NCBI GenBank assembly: GCA_024280095.1
Contig: JAJRQU010000150.1
Coordinates: forward strand, 1-52,368
Direction: 5' to 3'
DNA: 52,368 nt
DNA from: Alphaproteobacteria bacterium
GTDB lineage: Bacteria; Pseudomonadota; Alphaproteobacteria; Sphingomonadales; Emcibacteraceae
Position numbers and translations under genes: made by a program. This document shows, piece after piece, positions 8,442 to 17,446 of the stretch (position 1 is its first letter; each line of letters opens with the position of its first letter). Below the pieces are notes generated by a model. It saw nothing but the letters and a program-made list of their open reading frames with translations. It was not told the DNA's origin and did no database searches.

Positions 8442-10009
8442 TGGAGCTGAATATTATTCTTGTTTTATTGATGTTTCTCTCGGTGATCACCTTGATTCTG
8501 GCCGGTTTTCCTGTGGCCTTTACCTTGGGCGGAACGGCCATTTTATTTGTCGTCATTGGCATTTATTTTGATGTCATAGACAGCGATTTTATCGGACTTA
8601 TTCCAGAACGAATATTTGGCACCATGACCAATGATGTCTTATTGGCCGTTCCCCTGTTTATATTCATGGGCGTCATGCTGGAAAAATCCAGAATAGCTGA
8701 AGGCCTTCTGGAAAGCATGTCAAAACTAATGGGACGTATGCCCGGCGGGCTTGGTATTTCAGTGACCATTGTCGGGGCCCTGCTTGCGGCATCTACAGGT
8801 ATTGTTGGCGCAACGGTAGTGACCATGGGGTTGCTCAGTCTGCCAACCATGTTGAAAAAGGGTTATAGCCCTGCCCTTGCCTGCGGGTCAATTGCCGCAT
8901 CCGGAACCTTGGGCCAAATTATCCCGCCGTCTATCGTGCTGGTGCTGCTGGCCGATCAATTATCCTCTGCATGGCAAACGGCGCAATTGAATATGGGCAA
9001 TTGGGCGCCCGAGCCTTTATCGGTGGGTGACTTATTTGCCGGGGCCCTTATTCCGGGCGTTACTTTGGTTTTGATGTATATCCTGTATCAGGTTGGCGTG
9101 GCGTTTTTCATGCCTCATCTTTCCCCGCCAACCAAACAAAAACCCGAAGAAGATCATGTAAGCACAACAACATTATTAGCCGCTTTCCTGCCGCCGATTT
9201 TATTAATCATTTCTGTTTTAGGGTCTATCATCAGCGGCATCGCAACCCCAACAGAGGCCGCCGCCGTTGGCGCAACCGGCGCAATATTATTAGCCGGTTA
9301 TAAGCTAAAACCCGAAAAAACCACACCCATCTTTGCGGCGGGTTTTTCCCTTGTGGGCCTCATCCTGATCTCTAACCTTGTTGACCTGCGCCGGGGCAGA
9401 GAAGCGATCCCTTTTACCGATAATCTTGGATATGCCTGTGCGATTATCTTGACAATATTTGTCATATGGGGCGTCTTTACCGCAGTTTACCGGGCCTACG
9501 GTGCCAATATTCTTCAATTTGTCATGCAATCAACAACCCGAATTTCAGCGATGGTTTTCATGATCCTCATCGGGGCTGCTATGTTCTCTCTCGTTTTTAA
9601 AGGGTTTGAGGGCGACGAATATATTCATGATTTTTTAAGCAACCTGCCGGGCGGCAAGCTCAGTGCGCTCATTCTTGTGATGCTTGTGATGTTTGTCCTT
9701 GGCTTCTTTCTGGATTTTATTGAAATCACCTTCGTTGTGGTGCCCATCGTTGCGCCGGTATTGTTGATGATGGATATTAACCCCATATGGCTCGGCATTA
9801 TGATGGCCATGAATTTGCAAACCAGTTTCCTGACCCCGCCTTTTGGTTTTGCGCTATTCTATTTGCGCGGTGTCGCGCCGCCATCCGTGCGCACAATGCA
9901 GATTTACATCGGCGTTATGCCTTATGTTATGATTCAACTTATCATGCTGTGTATCCTGTGGAATTTCCCGGCGATGGTCACATGGCTCCCGAGCGTTCTA
10001 TTCAAATGA
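8441..10009 (+). CDS. TRAP transporter large permease (DctM), extended form
   Basis: The ion-coupled transport subunit of the TRAP system. DctM hallmarks are seen: IFMGVMLEKSRIAEGLLESM, GGLGISVTIVGALLAASTGIVGATVVTMG, SGTLGQIIPPSIVLVLLADQ and the C-terminal MMAMNLQTSFLTPPFGFALFYLRG. At about 522 aa it exceeds the usual 425-445 because of an additional segment near residues 285-365. That segment has extra hydrophobic helices between ATPTEAAAVGATGAI and FMILIGAAMFSLVF, as known for one subset of large subunits. The start is ATG 8441, overlapping the DctQ TGA; GTG 8438 just upstream is also possible (GGAG lies at 8429-8432). The gene ends flush with the convergent XRE gene, leaving no terminator space. 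Confidence 0.9.
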   Translation: MELNIILVLLMFLSVITLILAGFPVAFTLGGTAILFVVIGIYFDVIDSDFIGLIPERIFGTMTNDVLLAVPLFIFMGVMLEKSRIAEGLLESMSKLMGRMPGGLGISVTIVGALLAASTGIVGATVVTMGLLSLPTMLKKGYSPALACGSIAASGTLGQIIPPSIVLVLLADQLSSAWQTAQLNMGNWAPEPLSVGDLFAGALIPGVTLVLMYILYQVGVAFFMPHLSPPTKQKPEEDHVSTTTLLAAFLPPILLIISVLGSIISGIATPTEAAAVGATGAILLAGYKLKPEKTTPIFAAGFSLVGLILISNLVDLRRGREAIPFTDNLGYACAIILTIFVIWGVFTAVYRAYGANILQFVMQSTTRISAMVFMILIGAAMFSLVFKGFEGDEYIHDFLSNLPGGKLSALILVMLVMFVLGFFLDFIEITFVVVPIVAPVLLMMDINPIWLGIMMAMNLQTSFLTPPFGFALFYLRGVAPPSVRTMQIYIGVMPYVMIQLIMLCILWNFPAMVTWLPSVLFK

Positions 10010-10234
10010 TCATTCTTTGACCAGATGGCCATATTGGAAAACCTCAATTAAGGGCTTTTGAAAGGCTTCGGCGATTTTAAAGGCCAATTCCAGAGACGGC
10101 GAATATTTTTGCGCCTCTAATGCCAGAATAGTCTGGCGCGTTACCCCAACCCGTTTGGCAAGCTCCGCCTGACTGATCTCACCATTTTCAAACCGCAATA
10201 TGCGAATATTATTGTATATTTTTGCCTTCACCAT
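10010..10234 (-). CDS. XRE-family helix-turn-helix regulator
   Basis: A 74-residue protein that is essentially one HTH domain: MVKAKIYNNIRILRFENG, then ISQAELAKRVGVTRQTILALEAQKYSPSLELAFKIAEAF (helices at about residues 20-58), ending FQYGHLVKE. Such stand-alone small XRE proteins commonly repress their own operon and are paired with a membrane protein, as here. The ATG at 10234 is preceded by AAGGA at 10-nt spacing; a GTG one codon upstream (10237) is equally possible. It is the second gene of a two-gene operon, 11-14 nt after the membrane protein. It converges on dctM with no gap between the two stop codons. Confidence 0.85.
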   Translation of the reverse strand: MVKAKIYNNIRILRFENGEISQAELAKRVGVTRQTILALEAQKYSPSLELAFKIAEAFQKPLIEVFQYGHLVKE

Positions 10235-10248
10235 CACGTAATATTCCT

Positions 10249-10716
10249 TTAATAACCACGGCGATAATAAAAAATCTTGACCAGCTCTTTCAAAAAAGAC
10301 GCAGCGACCAGTACAACCATCATATAAACGGCAATTTTCAATGGGGGCATGGCTTCATAAGAGAATTTAAAAATTTCTTCTGTAATTTCATTCAATATAA
10401 TATGTCCAATCAGAAAAATGATGGCCACAAACATGGCATGATAACCTACGCTATTGGCTTTGGCCTCAAATTGGCTATCCCGTTCGTCCATTTCTTCATC
10501 TTTCCCAGCACCTAGAAAAACACTGATCAAAATACTGCCGATAATTGAAATGATAATTACAGTGATGATGACTTTGGTAATTTCACCACCATTGAGCCCA
10601 CTGCTCCAGTCCATGCGAAAAACCTTTGGAAAGAAATAAAGGGCAACGATAAAATCCAGAATAAGCGTTGTCCAGATATTTTTCTCTCGGTTTGATAGGG
10701 ATGATAATATTTGCAT
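10249..10716 (-). CDS. Four-helix inner-membrane protein, partner of the XRE regulator
   Basis: A 155-residue protein with four predicted membrane helices, at about residues 14-32, 46-68, 92-112 and 127-146. A charged loop between helices 2 and 3 contains GAGKDEEMDERDSQFEAKA. The helix-pair / MDERD loop / helix-pair layout is that of DUF2178-like proteins, often encoded beside small XRE regulators. No biochemical function is known to me. GAAGGA lies 8 nt before the ATG. The long inverted repeat at 10760-10805 lies 44 bp upstream and probably controls this operon. Confidence 0.7.
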   Translation of the reverse strand: MQILSSLSNREKNIWTTLILDFIVALYFFPKVFRMDWSSGLNGGEITKVIITVIIISIIGSILISVFLGAGKDEEMDERDSQFEAKANSVGYHAMFVAIIFLIGHIILNEITEEIFKFSYEAMPPLKIAVYMMVVLVAASFLKELVKIFYYRRGY

Positions 10717-10759
10717 CTATATATCCTTCAGAAATTATGTCCTGAAAATATACGTAATA

Positions 10760-10805
10760 TATTTCATACTATATGTAAAGTTTTTTTAACATATAGTATG
10801 AAATA
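10760..10805. promoter_or_regulatory. Long inverted repeat upstream of the membrane protein/XRE operon
   Basis: ATTTCATACTATATGT (10761-10776) is repeated as its exact reverse complement at 10789-10804, with a flanking T/A pair extending this to 17 bp. The 12-nt centre is T-rich. It lies between the end of the GNAT gene (10815) and the start of the membrane protein (10716). On the minus strand a TTTACA box overlaps one arm, so an operator is the preferred reading. A terminator for the GNAT gene is less likely, since the stem is AT-rich with no trailing T-run. Confidence 0.6.
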
Positions 10806-10814
10806 AATGACCAA

Positions 10815-11366
10815 TCATCTTGTGAATTCCTCATCAAGAATGGCCCAGCGCTCATGATCGCGCCATTTTCCTCCGATTTGCAGATATTTTGGGCTGAAGC
10901 CTTCTTTTCTAAATCCTATTTTCTGCACCAGATTTATAGACGGGATATTACCCGGTTGAATATTGGCTTCCAAACGATGCAAACCCAAGTTTTCAAAAGC
11001 ATACTTTATGGCAAGCGTCATACCCTCGGCCATATAGCCCTTGCCTGCATAAGCCTCATCACCATAATAACCAAGGCTCGCCATGCGCATGGGGCCTAAT
11101 AGAATATTATTGATATTAATAATGCCAACAAGATCATCCGTCTGTTTATCCATGACAAAACAGCCTTGCAAAATACCACTCTTAATACGTTTCAGATAAT
11201 ACTCATAATATTCTTGTTTAAAAGAATGATATACCCAAGGCCGGTGATAGGATTCATTACGTTCCAGAAATTCCTTATAGGCAGCCTTTTTTTTTCGTGT
11301 TGGTGCTTCGATGTAACATTTTTTGCCAATCCGCAGCGGCGCACGGGGAGGAATGATATTAATCAT
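10815..11366 (-). CDS. GNAT N-acetyltransferase (RimJ/RimL-like)
   Basis: A 183-residue acetyltransferase of the RimJ/RimL branch, which acetylates protein N-termini or small amines using acetyl-CoA. Visible family features are APLRIGKKCYIEAPTRKK at the N-terminus, LVGIININNI (beta 4), the acetyl-CoA loop LGYYGDEAYAGKGYMAEGM and the tail LEANIQPGNIPSINLVQKIGF. The order RPWVYHSFKQEYYEYYLKR near residue 40 is typical of RimJ homologues. The ORF is open further upstream into parC, but the start at 11366 (ATG after a GGCGGG box, 19 nt past the parC stop) gives the expected length. It is probably co-transcribed with parC. Confidence 0.85.
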   Translation of the reverse strand: MINIIPPRAPLRIGKKCYIEAPTRKKKAAYKEFLERNESYHRPWVYHSFKQEYYEYYLKRIKSGILQGCFVMDKQTDDLVGIININNILLGPMRMASLGYYGDEAYAGKGYMAEGMTLAIKYAFENLGLHRLEANIQPGNIPSINLVQKIGFRKEGFSPKYLQIGGKWRDHERWAILDEEFTR

Positions 11367-11385
11367 TTTCCCGCCCCGCCCTATC

Positions 11386-13623
11386 TTAAGAAAATCTGTT
11401 GGTGGTTGGAAAACCATGCGGGGGCATACGGCCCACGGCCCCGCGCCGGCCAATCCATGTGGTTAAATCAGTTTCCGTACGGGTCTTGCCGCCTTTCATG
11501 GGCCAGCTCAGGCCGTCCTCACCCTTAAAAGAGGTAATGTCGCCCATATGGGCGCCCTTATATTTCTGCAATACGGCGCCCCTGCCCTTATTCATTTGCG
11601 GCATTTGTTCAAGGGGAAAGACGAGCATTTTACGGTTTGTGCCGATGATCGCAATGTTATCGTGATTTTCATCAATGACCATACAGACGGCAATTTTATT
11701 TTTACCTTCTTCCACATTCATGATTTTTCGGCCATTTTTCGTGCTGGCAATGACATTGTCAGAATCCAGCATGAAGCCCCTGCCGGCTATGGACGCAAGC
11801 AATAATTTTCTGCCGGGTTTATGGACAAACAGCGCAACGATTTCTTCTTCATTGGGCAAGTCAACCATTAAGCGAACAGGCTCCCCATGTCCGCGTCCAC
11901 TTGGCAGTTTATCACAGCCGAGCGTATAAAAACGGCCGTTACTGGCCACGAGAATTACCTTATCCGTTGTATAAGCCGTAAAGCCAAATTTATAGGCATC
12001 CCCATCTTTATATTTAATTTTGTCATCTATGGCCACATGCCCCTTTAAGGCCCGCACCCATCCTTTTTCCGAACAGATCAGCGTGATAGGCTCCTTTTCA
12101 ATCATCGCTTCCACCGTCATCAGATCAATGACAGGTGCATCAGAAAAGACCGATCGGCGCGCGCCAAGTTCGGTTTTTGGGCCAAATTTCTTGCGGATTT
12201 CTTTGATTTCACCGGAAATATGCTGCCAGCGCAAGCCTTCTTGGTCCAGCAGTTCAAGCAATCCAGCCTTTTCAGCCTCAAGTCCGGAAAATTCCTTCCG
12301 CAATTCGATTTCTTCTAATTTGCGCAGGGATCTAAGGCGCATATTCAATATTGATTCGGCCTGTAAATCTGTCAGTTTAAAACTGTTCATCAGAAAAGGT
12401 TTAACATCATCCTCTTCGCGGATAATGCGGATCACCTCATCCAGATTAAGATAAGCAATCAGGTAACCGCCCAATACTTCAAGGCGATGGTCAATCTTGC
12501 CAAGGCGGAATTTAGACCGCCGGGTTAAAACTACCTGCCGGTGATCAAGAAAGGCTTGCAAGACTTCGCGCAGCGACATCACACGCGGCAGCTTTCCGCC
12601 TTCTAATACATTCATATTTAAAGAAAATCGCGTTTCAAAATCCGTCAACCGAAACAGGCTTTCCATCAAAACGGCCGGCTCGACCGCGCGAGATTTCGGC
12701 TCGAGAACAACACGAATATCCTCGCTGGATTCGTCCAGAATATCTGCCAGTAACGGTAATCTTTTCTGAAACATCAGATCCGCTATCCGCTCTATCAGCT
12801 TGGACTTTTGTACTTGATAGGGGATTTCAGTGATCACAATCTGATACATACCCCGTCCGGTTTCTTCGACGTTCCATTTGGCCCGAAGCCGGAAACTCCC
12901 TCTGCCGGTTTCATAGGATTTTATTATGCTTTCCCGCGGCTCCACGATTGTACCGCCCGTGGGAAAATCCGGGCCATTAATAAAAGTAACCAGTTTTTCT
13001 ATGGTGGCATTCGGGAATTTAATCAAATGCAGCAGGGCATTACAAATCTCCCCCACATTATGCGGCGGGATATTGGTCGCCATGCCAACCGCAATACCTG
13101 TCGCGCCATTGGCCAAAAGATTAGGAAAATTGGCCGGCATGACCACCGGTTCTTCTTCTTCCCCGTCATATGTTTCCCGAAGATCAACCGCGTCTTGGTC
13201 AAGTCCTTCCATCAAGGCAACAGCGACCGCAGTCATTCTGGCTTCGGTATAGCGCATGGCAGCAGCATTATCGCCGTCAATATTACCAAAATTGCCTTGG
13301 CCATCCACCAACGGGTAACGAACCGCAAATTCCTGTGACAAGCGCACCATGGCGTCATATACGGATTGATCACCGTGGGGATGATATTTACCGATCACAT
13401 CTCCAACGACCCGGGCACATTTTTTAAAGCCCGTCTCAGGATTAAGCTTCAAATGCCGCATGGCAAAAAGCAAGCGCCGGTGTACCGGCTTTAATCCATC
13501 GCGCACATCGGGTAATGACCGGGACATGATGGTAGACAGGGCATAGGAAAGGTAACGGTCCCCAAGCGTTTCGCCAAGGGCCACGTCAAGTATATTATCT
13601 GGTTTTTCTGATTTATCATTCAT
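11386..13623 (-). CDS. parC: DNA topoisomerase IV subunit A (ParC)
   Basis: The DNA-cleaving subunit of topoisomerase IV, which decatenates daughter chromosomes with ParE. The winged-helix/tower part begins [24 protein letters not shown]. The catalytic tyrosine is Y125 in [22 protein letters not shown] and the MATNIPPHN loop are conserved, and the C-terminal third is a degenerate pinwheel that binds DNA. The length of 745 aa fits alphaproteobacterial ParC. In the quinolone-determining region the sequence is [12 protein letters not shown], with Gln86 where E. coli ParC has Ser80. There is no Shine-Dalgarno before the ATG; a TATAAT box lies only 6 nt upstream, suggesting a leaderless mRNA. Confidence 0.94.
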   Translation of the reverse strand: MNDKSEKPDNILDVALGETLGDRYLSYALSTIMSRSLPDVRDGLKPVHRRLLFAMRHLKLNPETGFKKCARVVGDVIGKYHPHGDQSVYDAMVRLSQEFAVRYPLVDGQGNFGNIDGDNAAAMRYTEARMTAVAVALMEGLDQDAVDLRETYDGEEEEPVVMPANFPNLLANGATGIAVGMATNIPPHNVGEICNALLHLIKFPNATIEKLVTFINGPDFPTGGTIVEPRESIIKSYETGRGSFRLRAKWNVEETGRGMYQIVITEIPYQVQKSKLIERIADLMFQKRLPLLADILDESSEDIRVVLEPKSRAVEPAVLMESLFRLTDFETRFSLNMNVLEGGKLPRVMSLREVLQAFLDHRQVVLTRRSKFRLGKIDHRLEVLGGYLIAYLNLDEVIRIIREEDDVKPFLMNSFKLTDLQAESILNMRLRSLRKLEEIELRKEFSGLEAEKAGLLELLDQEGLRWQHISGEIKEIRKKFGPKTELGARRSVFSDAPVIDLMTVEAMIEKEPITLICSEKGWVRALKGHVAIDDKIKYKDGDAYKFGFTAYTTDKVILVASNGRFYTLGCDKLPSGRGHGEPVRLMVDLPNEEEIVALFVHKPGRKLLLASIAGRGFMLDSDNVIASTKNGRKIMNVEEGKNKIAVCMVIDENHDNIAIIGTNRKMLVFPLEQMPQMNKGRGAVLQKYKGAHMGDITSFKGEDGLSWPMKGGKTRTETDLTTWIGRRGAVGRMPPHGFPTTNRFS

Positions 13624-13636
13624 GGCGTGATTATAG
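13624..13636 (-). promoter_or_regulatory. Candidate leaderless promoter of parC
   Basis: On the minus strand TATAAT (plus-strand positions 13630-13635) is followed by CACGCC and then the parC ATG. Transcription would start about 6-7 nt after the -10 box, at or next to the A of the ATG. A TTGTGG or TGGCAC at 16-19 nt upstream is a weak -35. No ribosome-binding site exists between the box and the ATG. Confidence 0.5.
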
Positions 13637-13637
13637 C

Positions 13638-13676
13638 AAAAAAAAAATCCTGTGCCACAATTTATAATGGCTCAGG
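13638..13676 (-). terminator. Rho-independent terminator of the PAS-chemoreceptor operon
   Basis: On the minus strand CCTGAGCCA (plus 13676-13668) pairs with TGGCACAGG (plus 13657-13649) except for one A-A mismatch, with a 10-nt loop. An A and ten T residues (plus 13647-13638) follow. It lies between the chemoreceptor stop and the parC promoter. Confidence 0.7.
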
Positions 13677-13709
13677 TGTTTTTTTACCGTTTATATCTTC
13701 CGCGGCTGA

Positions 13710-15248
13710 TCATTCAGGTTTAATAGATTTTATAAATTTTGAGATGATACTATTTTGGCCCTCATTAAATTTGAGGCTAATTCTGTCATTTTTATTACTC
13801 ACAACATTGGCTGTTATACCATCAGCCCTTCCTTTTTGTGTAAAATAGATACTGTCACCCATATTTACATCTGCTGTAATGTCCAATGCAGCCCCGCTAA
13901 AGCTTATATCATGAACATGTCCGGCGAAATTATTTCCCTTAAACTCAACCATGCATTCTACTAGAGAACCCGGGCAAATACGGTCTGTTTTGCGCCGATT
14001 AAAGGCATCATACCCTCGCAAATTACCCATTATTTTTATAACTTTTTCGGATAGGGTTTGCGTTGCTATGGTAACTTCCATTGATTCATTTGCAACTTCC
14101 CGCGCAATACCGCTCGTGCTATTCGCTTTGTCAGCAACAAGAGATACATCATTTGATGATGACCGCGTTGCTTCTGCGGCCTCCTGTACATTATTGCTTA
14201 TTTCCTGAGTAGCAGACAATTGCTCTTCCGCTGTTGAAGCCACAGATTCTGAAATCTCTCCGGATTCCCGAATGACCGCACCAATTTTTTCCATGGCATC
14301 CGTCGTATCTGCCGCCATCTGTTGAATAGTCGCAATTTGAATGTCAACACGGTTGGTTGCTTCGGCGGTTTGATTGGCGAGGCCTTTGACCTCCGACGCC
14401 ACAACCGCAAACCCCTTACCGGCTTCCCCGGCGCGGGCCGCTTCAATGGTCGCATTAAGCGCCAGAAGATTGGTTTTTGAGGCGATTTCCTTGATCATTT
14501 TGGCGATATCGCCAATTTCTTCTGCGGCTTTCGCCAAATTCATAACGATTTGATTGGTCTTGCCAACTTCTTCATTAGCTTTTATTGAAGCATTTCGCGA
14601 TGATTCAACCTGCCGGTAAATTTCTTGTGCCGATGCCGACATTTCTTCAACAGCCGCTGCGCAGGATTCTACATTTCGGGTCGCATTATTTGAAACATCA
14701 ACAACACTTCTGGCTCGTGCCGTCACCTCTTCAAGATTGCTGGACATATCTTCAGACTTGGCCCGCATGTCTTCGCTGCTTTTCTGGACAATATCCACAG
14801 CGGATTTCACTTCGCTTTCCAGATTATCAGCCAAGGCAACCATTTCTTTCTTACGGCTTGTCTCATTTTTCATCATATGATCCCGTACAGAATTAGTAAC
14901 ATTTGCCCCTCTTCTGAAATCACCCTGCATACCGCGCTCAACAAATGTGCGATAATATTTTCCCTCTGCTGCATGCTCAAGGGTAGCGCCAGATTCCCGA
15001 ATGAAGCAATCTGTCATATCAAATGCCTTATTCATTGCCGCAAGTATAGGCGAAAGCTTGCTAAATTCATCCCAATGCGTAATTCGCGCAGATAAGTCAC
15101 CTTTGGCAACTTTAGCAGAAACCTCATTGATGATATCAAATGTATTTTTATAAAGTGATATCTCTTGACGAAGTCTGGTGATCTCGTCATCAAGAGTTTC
15201 TTTCGCTTCGTTGTCTGTCGTCGTCGTTTTTCTTAAAATTTGAAACAT
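13710..15248 (-). CDS. Soluble methyl-accepting chemotaxis protein with C-terminal PilZ domain
   Basis: A 512-residue cytoplasmic chemoreceptor; no membrane segment is present. Residues 1-130 form a coiled/sensor region. A long MCP signalling coiled coil follows, with its conserved tip [20 protein letters not shown] and [18 protein letters not shown] (about 255-295), which contacts CheA and CheW. Residues 418-512 form a PilZ domain with both cyclic-di-GMP motifs: RxxxR (R419-R423 in RRKTDR) and DxSxxG (D447-G452 in DISFSG). The start ATG 15248 is preceded by GAAGGA at 7-nt spacing; the ORF extends 7 codons further into the upstream gene. It follows the PAS gene by 2 nt, so the pair is an operon and probably one split receptor. 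Confidence 0.9.
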   Translation of the reverse strand: MFQILRKTTTTDNEAKETLDDEITRLRQEISLYKNTFDIINEVSAKVAKGDLSARITHWDEFSKLSPILAAMNKAFDMTDCFIRESGATLEHAAEGKYYRTFVERGMQGDFRRGANVTNSVRDHMMKNETSRKKEMVALADNLESEVKSAVDIVQKSSEDMRAKSEDMSSNLEEVTARARSVVDVSNNATRNVESCAAAVEEMSASAQEIYRQVESSRNASIKANEEVGKTNQIVMNLAKAAEEIGDIAKMIKEIASKTNLLALNATIEAARAGEAGKGFAVVASEVKGLANQTAEATNRVDIQIATIQQMAADTTDAMEKIGAVIRESGEISESVASTAEEQLSATQEISNNVQEAAEATRSSSNDVSLVADKANSTSGIAREVANESMEVTIATQTLSEKVIKIMGNLRGYDAFNRRKTDRICPGSLVECMVEFKGNNFAGHVHDISFSGAALDITADVNMGDSIYFTQKGRADGITANVVSNKNDRISLKFNEGQNSIISKFIKSIKPE

Positions 15249-15250
15249 AA

Positions 15251-15781
15251 TTAGTCCTTCAGTGACCATATAAATTCTGCGTATGACGTATTTTGCTCGT
15301 CCAGAAAATTCTTCAAAAACGCAGAACTAGCCTGAAGGCTTTCTTTTGAATTAGCGTGCTTCTTTTCTTCAGCCAATAATTTTTCATAAATTGGGGAAAT
15401 TTTCTGGATAGTTTTGCCCGCAGGATATCGCCTGTTTGAATGATAGCCGCTTAAATCACCATTATCATCATAACTTGGTGTTACATGAGCATTAACCCAA
15501 TAATATTTTCCCGTCTTTGACATGTTTTTTACATATGCGAAGATTTCTTCGCCTGACTGAACGCTGTCCCAAAGTAATTTAAAGACAGCGCGCGGCATAT
15601 CTGGATGGCGAATAATATTATGAGGTTGGCCGATAACATCTCGCGTTGACATTTCGGCAACACGGCAGAAAACATCATTTGCATATATTATTCGGCCTTT
15701 AAGGTCGGTTTTCGAAACGATAATTTCTTCTTCGCTGAATTTTATTTCTTCATCAACGGGCTTTACAAGTTGCAATGCCAT
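15251..15781 (-). CDS. Aer-like PAS domain protein
   Basis: A 176-residue protein whose residues 15-125 form a PAS domain of the Aer aerotaxis type. [17 protein letters not shown] (51-67) and [15 protein letters not shown] (88-102) match the FAD-binding PAS of Aer. The remaining C-terminus is a probable helical linker ([16 protein letters not shown]), with no signalling domain and no membrane anchor. It lies 2 nt upstream of the MCP-PilZ gene, so it probably senses redox or oxygen and passes the signal to that receptor by direct contact. FAD binding is inferred from family similarity only. The stop TAA is within the MCP ribosome-binding region, indicating translational coupling. Confidence 0.85.
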   Translation of the reverse strand: MALQLVKPVDEEIKFSEEEIIVSKTDLKGRIIYANDVFCRVAEMSTRDVIGQPHNIIRHPDMPRAVFKLLWDSVQSGEEIFAYVKNMSKTGKYYWVNAHVTPSYDDNGDLSGYHSNRRYPAGKTIQKISPIYEKLLAEEKKHANSKESLQASSAFLKNFLDEQNTSYAEFIWSLKD

Positions 15782-15946
15782 AATTTAAACCCCTTTTAAA
15801 TCTATATAAGTAGTGGATACCATACCATAAACTACATGGTATATTTTTTATCCTGTATATATATCTAATAGGCTATGTCTAAATTTTTAGTTAATGTCGA
15901 TTCCGATAATTGATTTGGAACGTTTACAGATTCCGGCGCGGGTACT

Positions 15947-16396
15947 TCAATTTTTCTGGCCCCAGCCGCCTTGTTCGGTCTGTTGCCAATAGGTAAGTTC
16001 ATGCCCGGCGTCTTTGTATATTTTCCAGCGGGCCCGTGCCGCAGTGACGGCATCCGGATTGGTGCCATCAAACATTTCCAGACAGCGGTCATATTTGTCA
16101 AGATCATCCGCTGTCATATTATCTACCAGGATCAACACCGTTGCTGCCGCAGGATTTTCATCACTGGTCGTCAAATAGATCGGCTGTTGATCAGAGAATT
16201 TGCTTTTCATACGTCCGTGGGGCAGAAAACTATGTTTGTTAAATGTCCAGAGCGCCTCATCCAATTCCCCCATCCGTTCATTTGATGCCACCTTGATCAC
16301 AGCCTTAAGCCCCGCATCATATACTTTTTGCAAAAGTTTTGGCAGGGCATTACTCAAGGGTTGATGCAGCAAATGGTAAAAACTGATGCTGGTCAC
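15947..16396 (-). CDS. holC: DNA polymerase III chi subunit
   Basis: Chi links the polymerase III clamp loader (through psi) to single-strand binding protein at the replication fork. The 149-residue sequence starts ISFYHLLHQPLSNALPKLLQKVYDAGLKAVI and has DEALWTFNKHSFLPHG, followed by QPIYLTTSDENPAAATVLILV, the recognisable HolC core. The C-terminal RARWKIYKDAGHELTYWQQTEQGGW is the usual tail in alphaproteobacteria. It lies 12 nt downstream of pepA, the standard pepA-holC arrangement, and is presumably co-transcribed from the pepA promoter. Confidence 0.9.
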   Translation of the reverse strand: MTSISFYHLLHQPLSNALPKLLQKVYDAGLKAVIKVASNERMGELDEALWTFNKHSFLPHGRMKSKFSDQQPIYLTTSDENPAAATVLILVDNMTADDLDKYDRCLEMFDGTNPDAVTAARARWKIYKDAGHELTYWQQTEQGGWGQKN

Positions 16397-16408
16397 TATT
16401 ATTTTGCC

Positions 16409-17446
16409 TCAATCTTCGTAATTATTGCGAACCAATTGATCCAGAAGGCGAACGCCGTAACCTGTGGCCCCGCGATCGGCAATATCAGATGTTTCTGTCT
16501 TCCATGCGGTTCCGGCAATATCAATATGAACCCAAGGGACATCGTTAACATAACGCTGCAAGAATTGGGCAGCGGCGATACTTCCGGCATATTTTCCGCC
16601 CATATTTTTCATATCGGCTATTTTTGAATTGATCTGTTTATCATAAGCCTTGCTCATCGGCATACGCCAAACGGGCTCATCTACCTGCCTGCCCGCCTCC
16701 GTCAATTTTTCGGATAGCTCATCATTGTTTGAGAATATTCCCGCATATTCCTGCCCTAAAGCAACCATGATGGCCCCGGTCAAGGTTGCAAGGTCAAGCA
16801 TCACCTTAGGCTTAAAACGATCCTGCGTATACCAGAGCGCATCGGCGAGAACCAACCGGCCCTCCGCATCGGTATTGATAATTTCAATGGTTTGGCCTGA
16901 CATACTGGTCACCACATCGCCGGGCCTCTGCGCGGTGCTGGACGGCATATTTTCAACAAGCCCTACGACACCAACAACATTCACTTTGGCATTCCGTCCG
17001 GCCAATGCCTTCATCGCCCCAACCACGGCGGCAGATCCGCCCATATCGAACTTCATATCTTCCATGCCAGAACCCGGTTTCAAAGAAATTCCGCCCGTAT
17101 CAAACGTCACCCCCTTGCCGACAAAAGCCACCGGCGGCTCGGTCAAATTCTCAGACCCATCCCAACGCATAATCACCAAATGTGATTCGCACGCACTGCC
17201 CTGCCCAACGCCGAGCAAGGCCCCCATTCCTAATTCTTCCATATCATCTTCATCAAGGATTTCAACATCAACGCCAAGACTGGACAATTCCTTGATCTTT
17301 TCAGCATAGCTTTCCGGATAAATCACATTGCCGGGCTCCGTCACCAAATCACGGGCAAATTCTACGCCATCCGCAACCTTATCTAAGTCTGCAAATAGTT
17401 TTTTCGCATTTAAGGCCGAAGCCGACATAATAGATACCCCAATCAC
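16409..17446 (-). CDS. pepA: Leucyl aminopeptidase, catalytic part (3' half of frameshifted pepA)
   Basis: This ORF holds the whole M17 catalytic domain. Counted from the GTG at 17446, it has the lysine and metal ligands [11 protein letters not shown] (K111, D116), MKFDMGG (D134) and [14 protein letters not shown] (D193, E195, R197). All catalytic residues are intact. The peptide begins [16 protein letters not shown], equivalent to the linker after the N-terminal domain. It is shifted -1 relative to the upstream ORF. Restoring one A in the run AAGAACC would read through as EEAKKPSVIGVS and give a 501-aa protein, the normal PepA length. If not a sequencing error, this half could be made by reinitiation at the GTG, which overlaps the upstream TGA and has AGGAGG 13 nt before it. 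Confidence 0.85.
   Translation of the reverse strand: MIGVSIMSASALNAKKLFADLDKVADGVEFARDLVTEPGNVIYPESYAEKIKELSSLGVDVEILDEDDMEELGMGALLGVGQGSACESHLVIMRWDGSENLTEPPVAFVGKGVTFDTGGISLKPGSGMEDMKFDMGGSAAVVGAMKALAGRNAKVNVVGVVGLVENMPSSTAQRPGDVVTSMSGQTIEIINTDAEGRLVLADALWYTQDRFKPKVMLDLATLTGAIMVALGQEYAGIFSNNDELSEKLTEAGRQVDEPVWRMPMSKAYDKQINSKIADMKNMGGKYAGSIAAAQFLQRYVNDVPWVHIDIAGTAWKTETSDIADRGATGYGVRLLDQLVRNNYED

Noticed and set aside
12808-13338. 176-codon open frame antisense to parC
   Set aside because: It lies wholly within conserved ParC sequence on the opposite strand and shows no recognisable domain or ribosome-binding site.
15817-15842. ATACCAT/ATGGTAT dyad followed by a T-run upstream of the PAS gene
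   Set aside because: The T-run is on the strand with no upstream gene to terminate, and the 7-bp AT-rich stem with a 12-nt loop is weak. It might still be part of the PAS promoter.
15865-16107. 80-codon minus-strand ORF overlapping the end of holC
   Set aside because: It is a frame-shifted reading of HolC (for example MILTNMTAVWKCLM), with only a few codons beyond holC and no family match.
16650-17309. 219-codon open frame antisense to pepA
   Set aside because: It mirrors a conserved catalytic domain on the other strand, has low-complexity Ser/Pro/Thr composition, and resembles no protein family.
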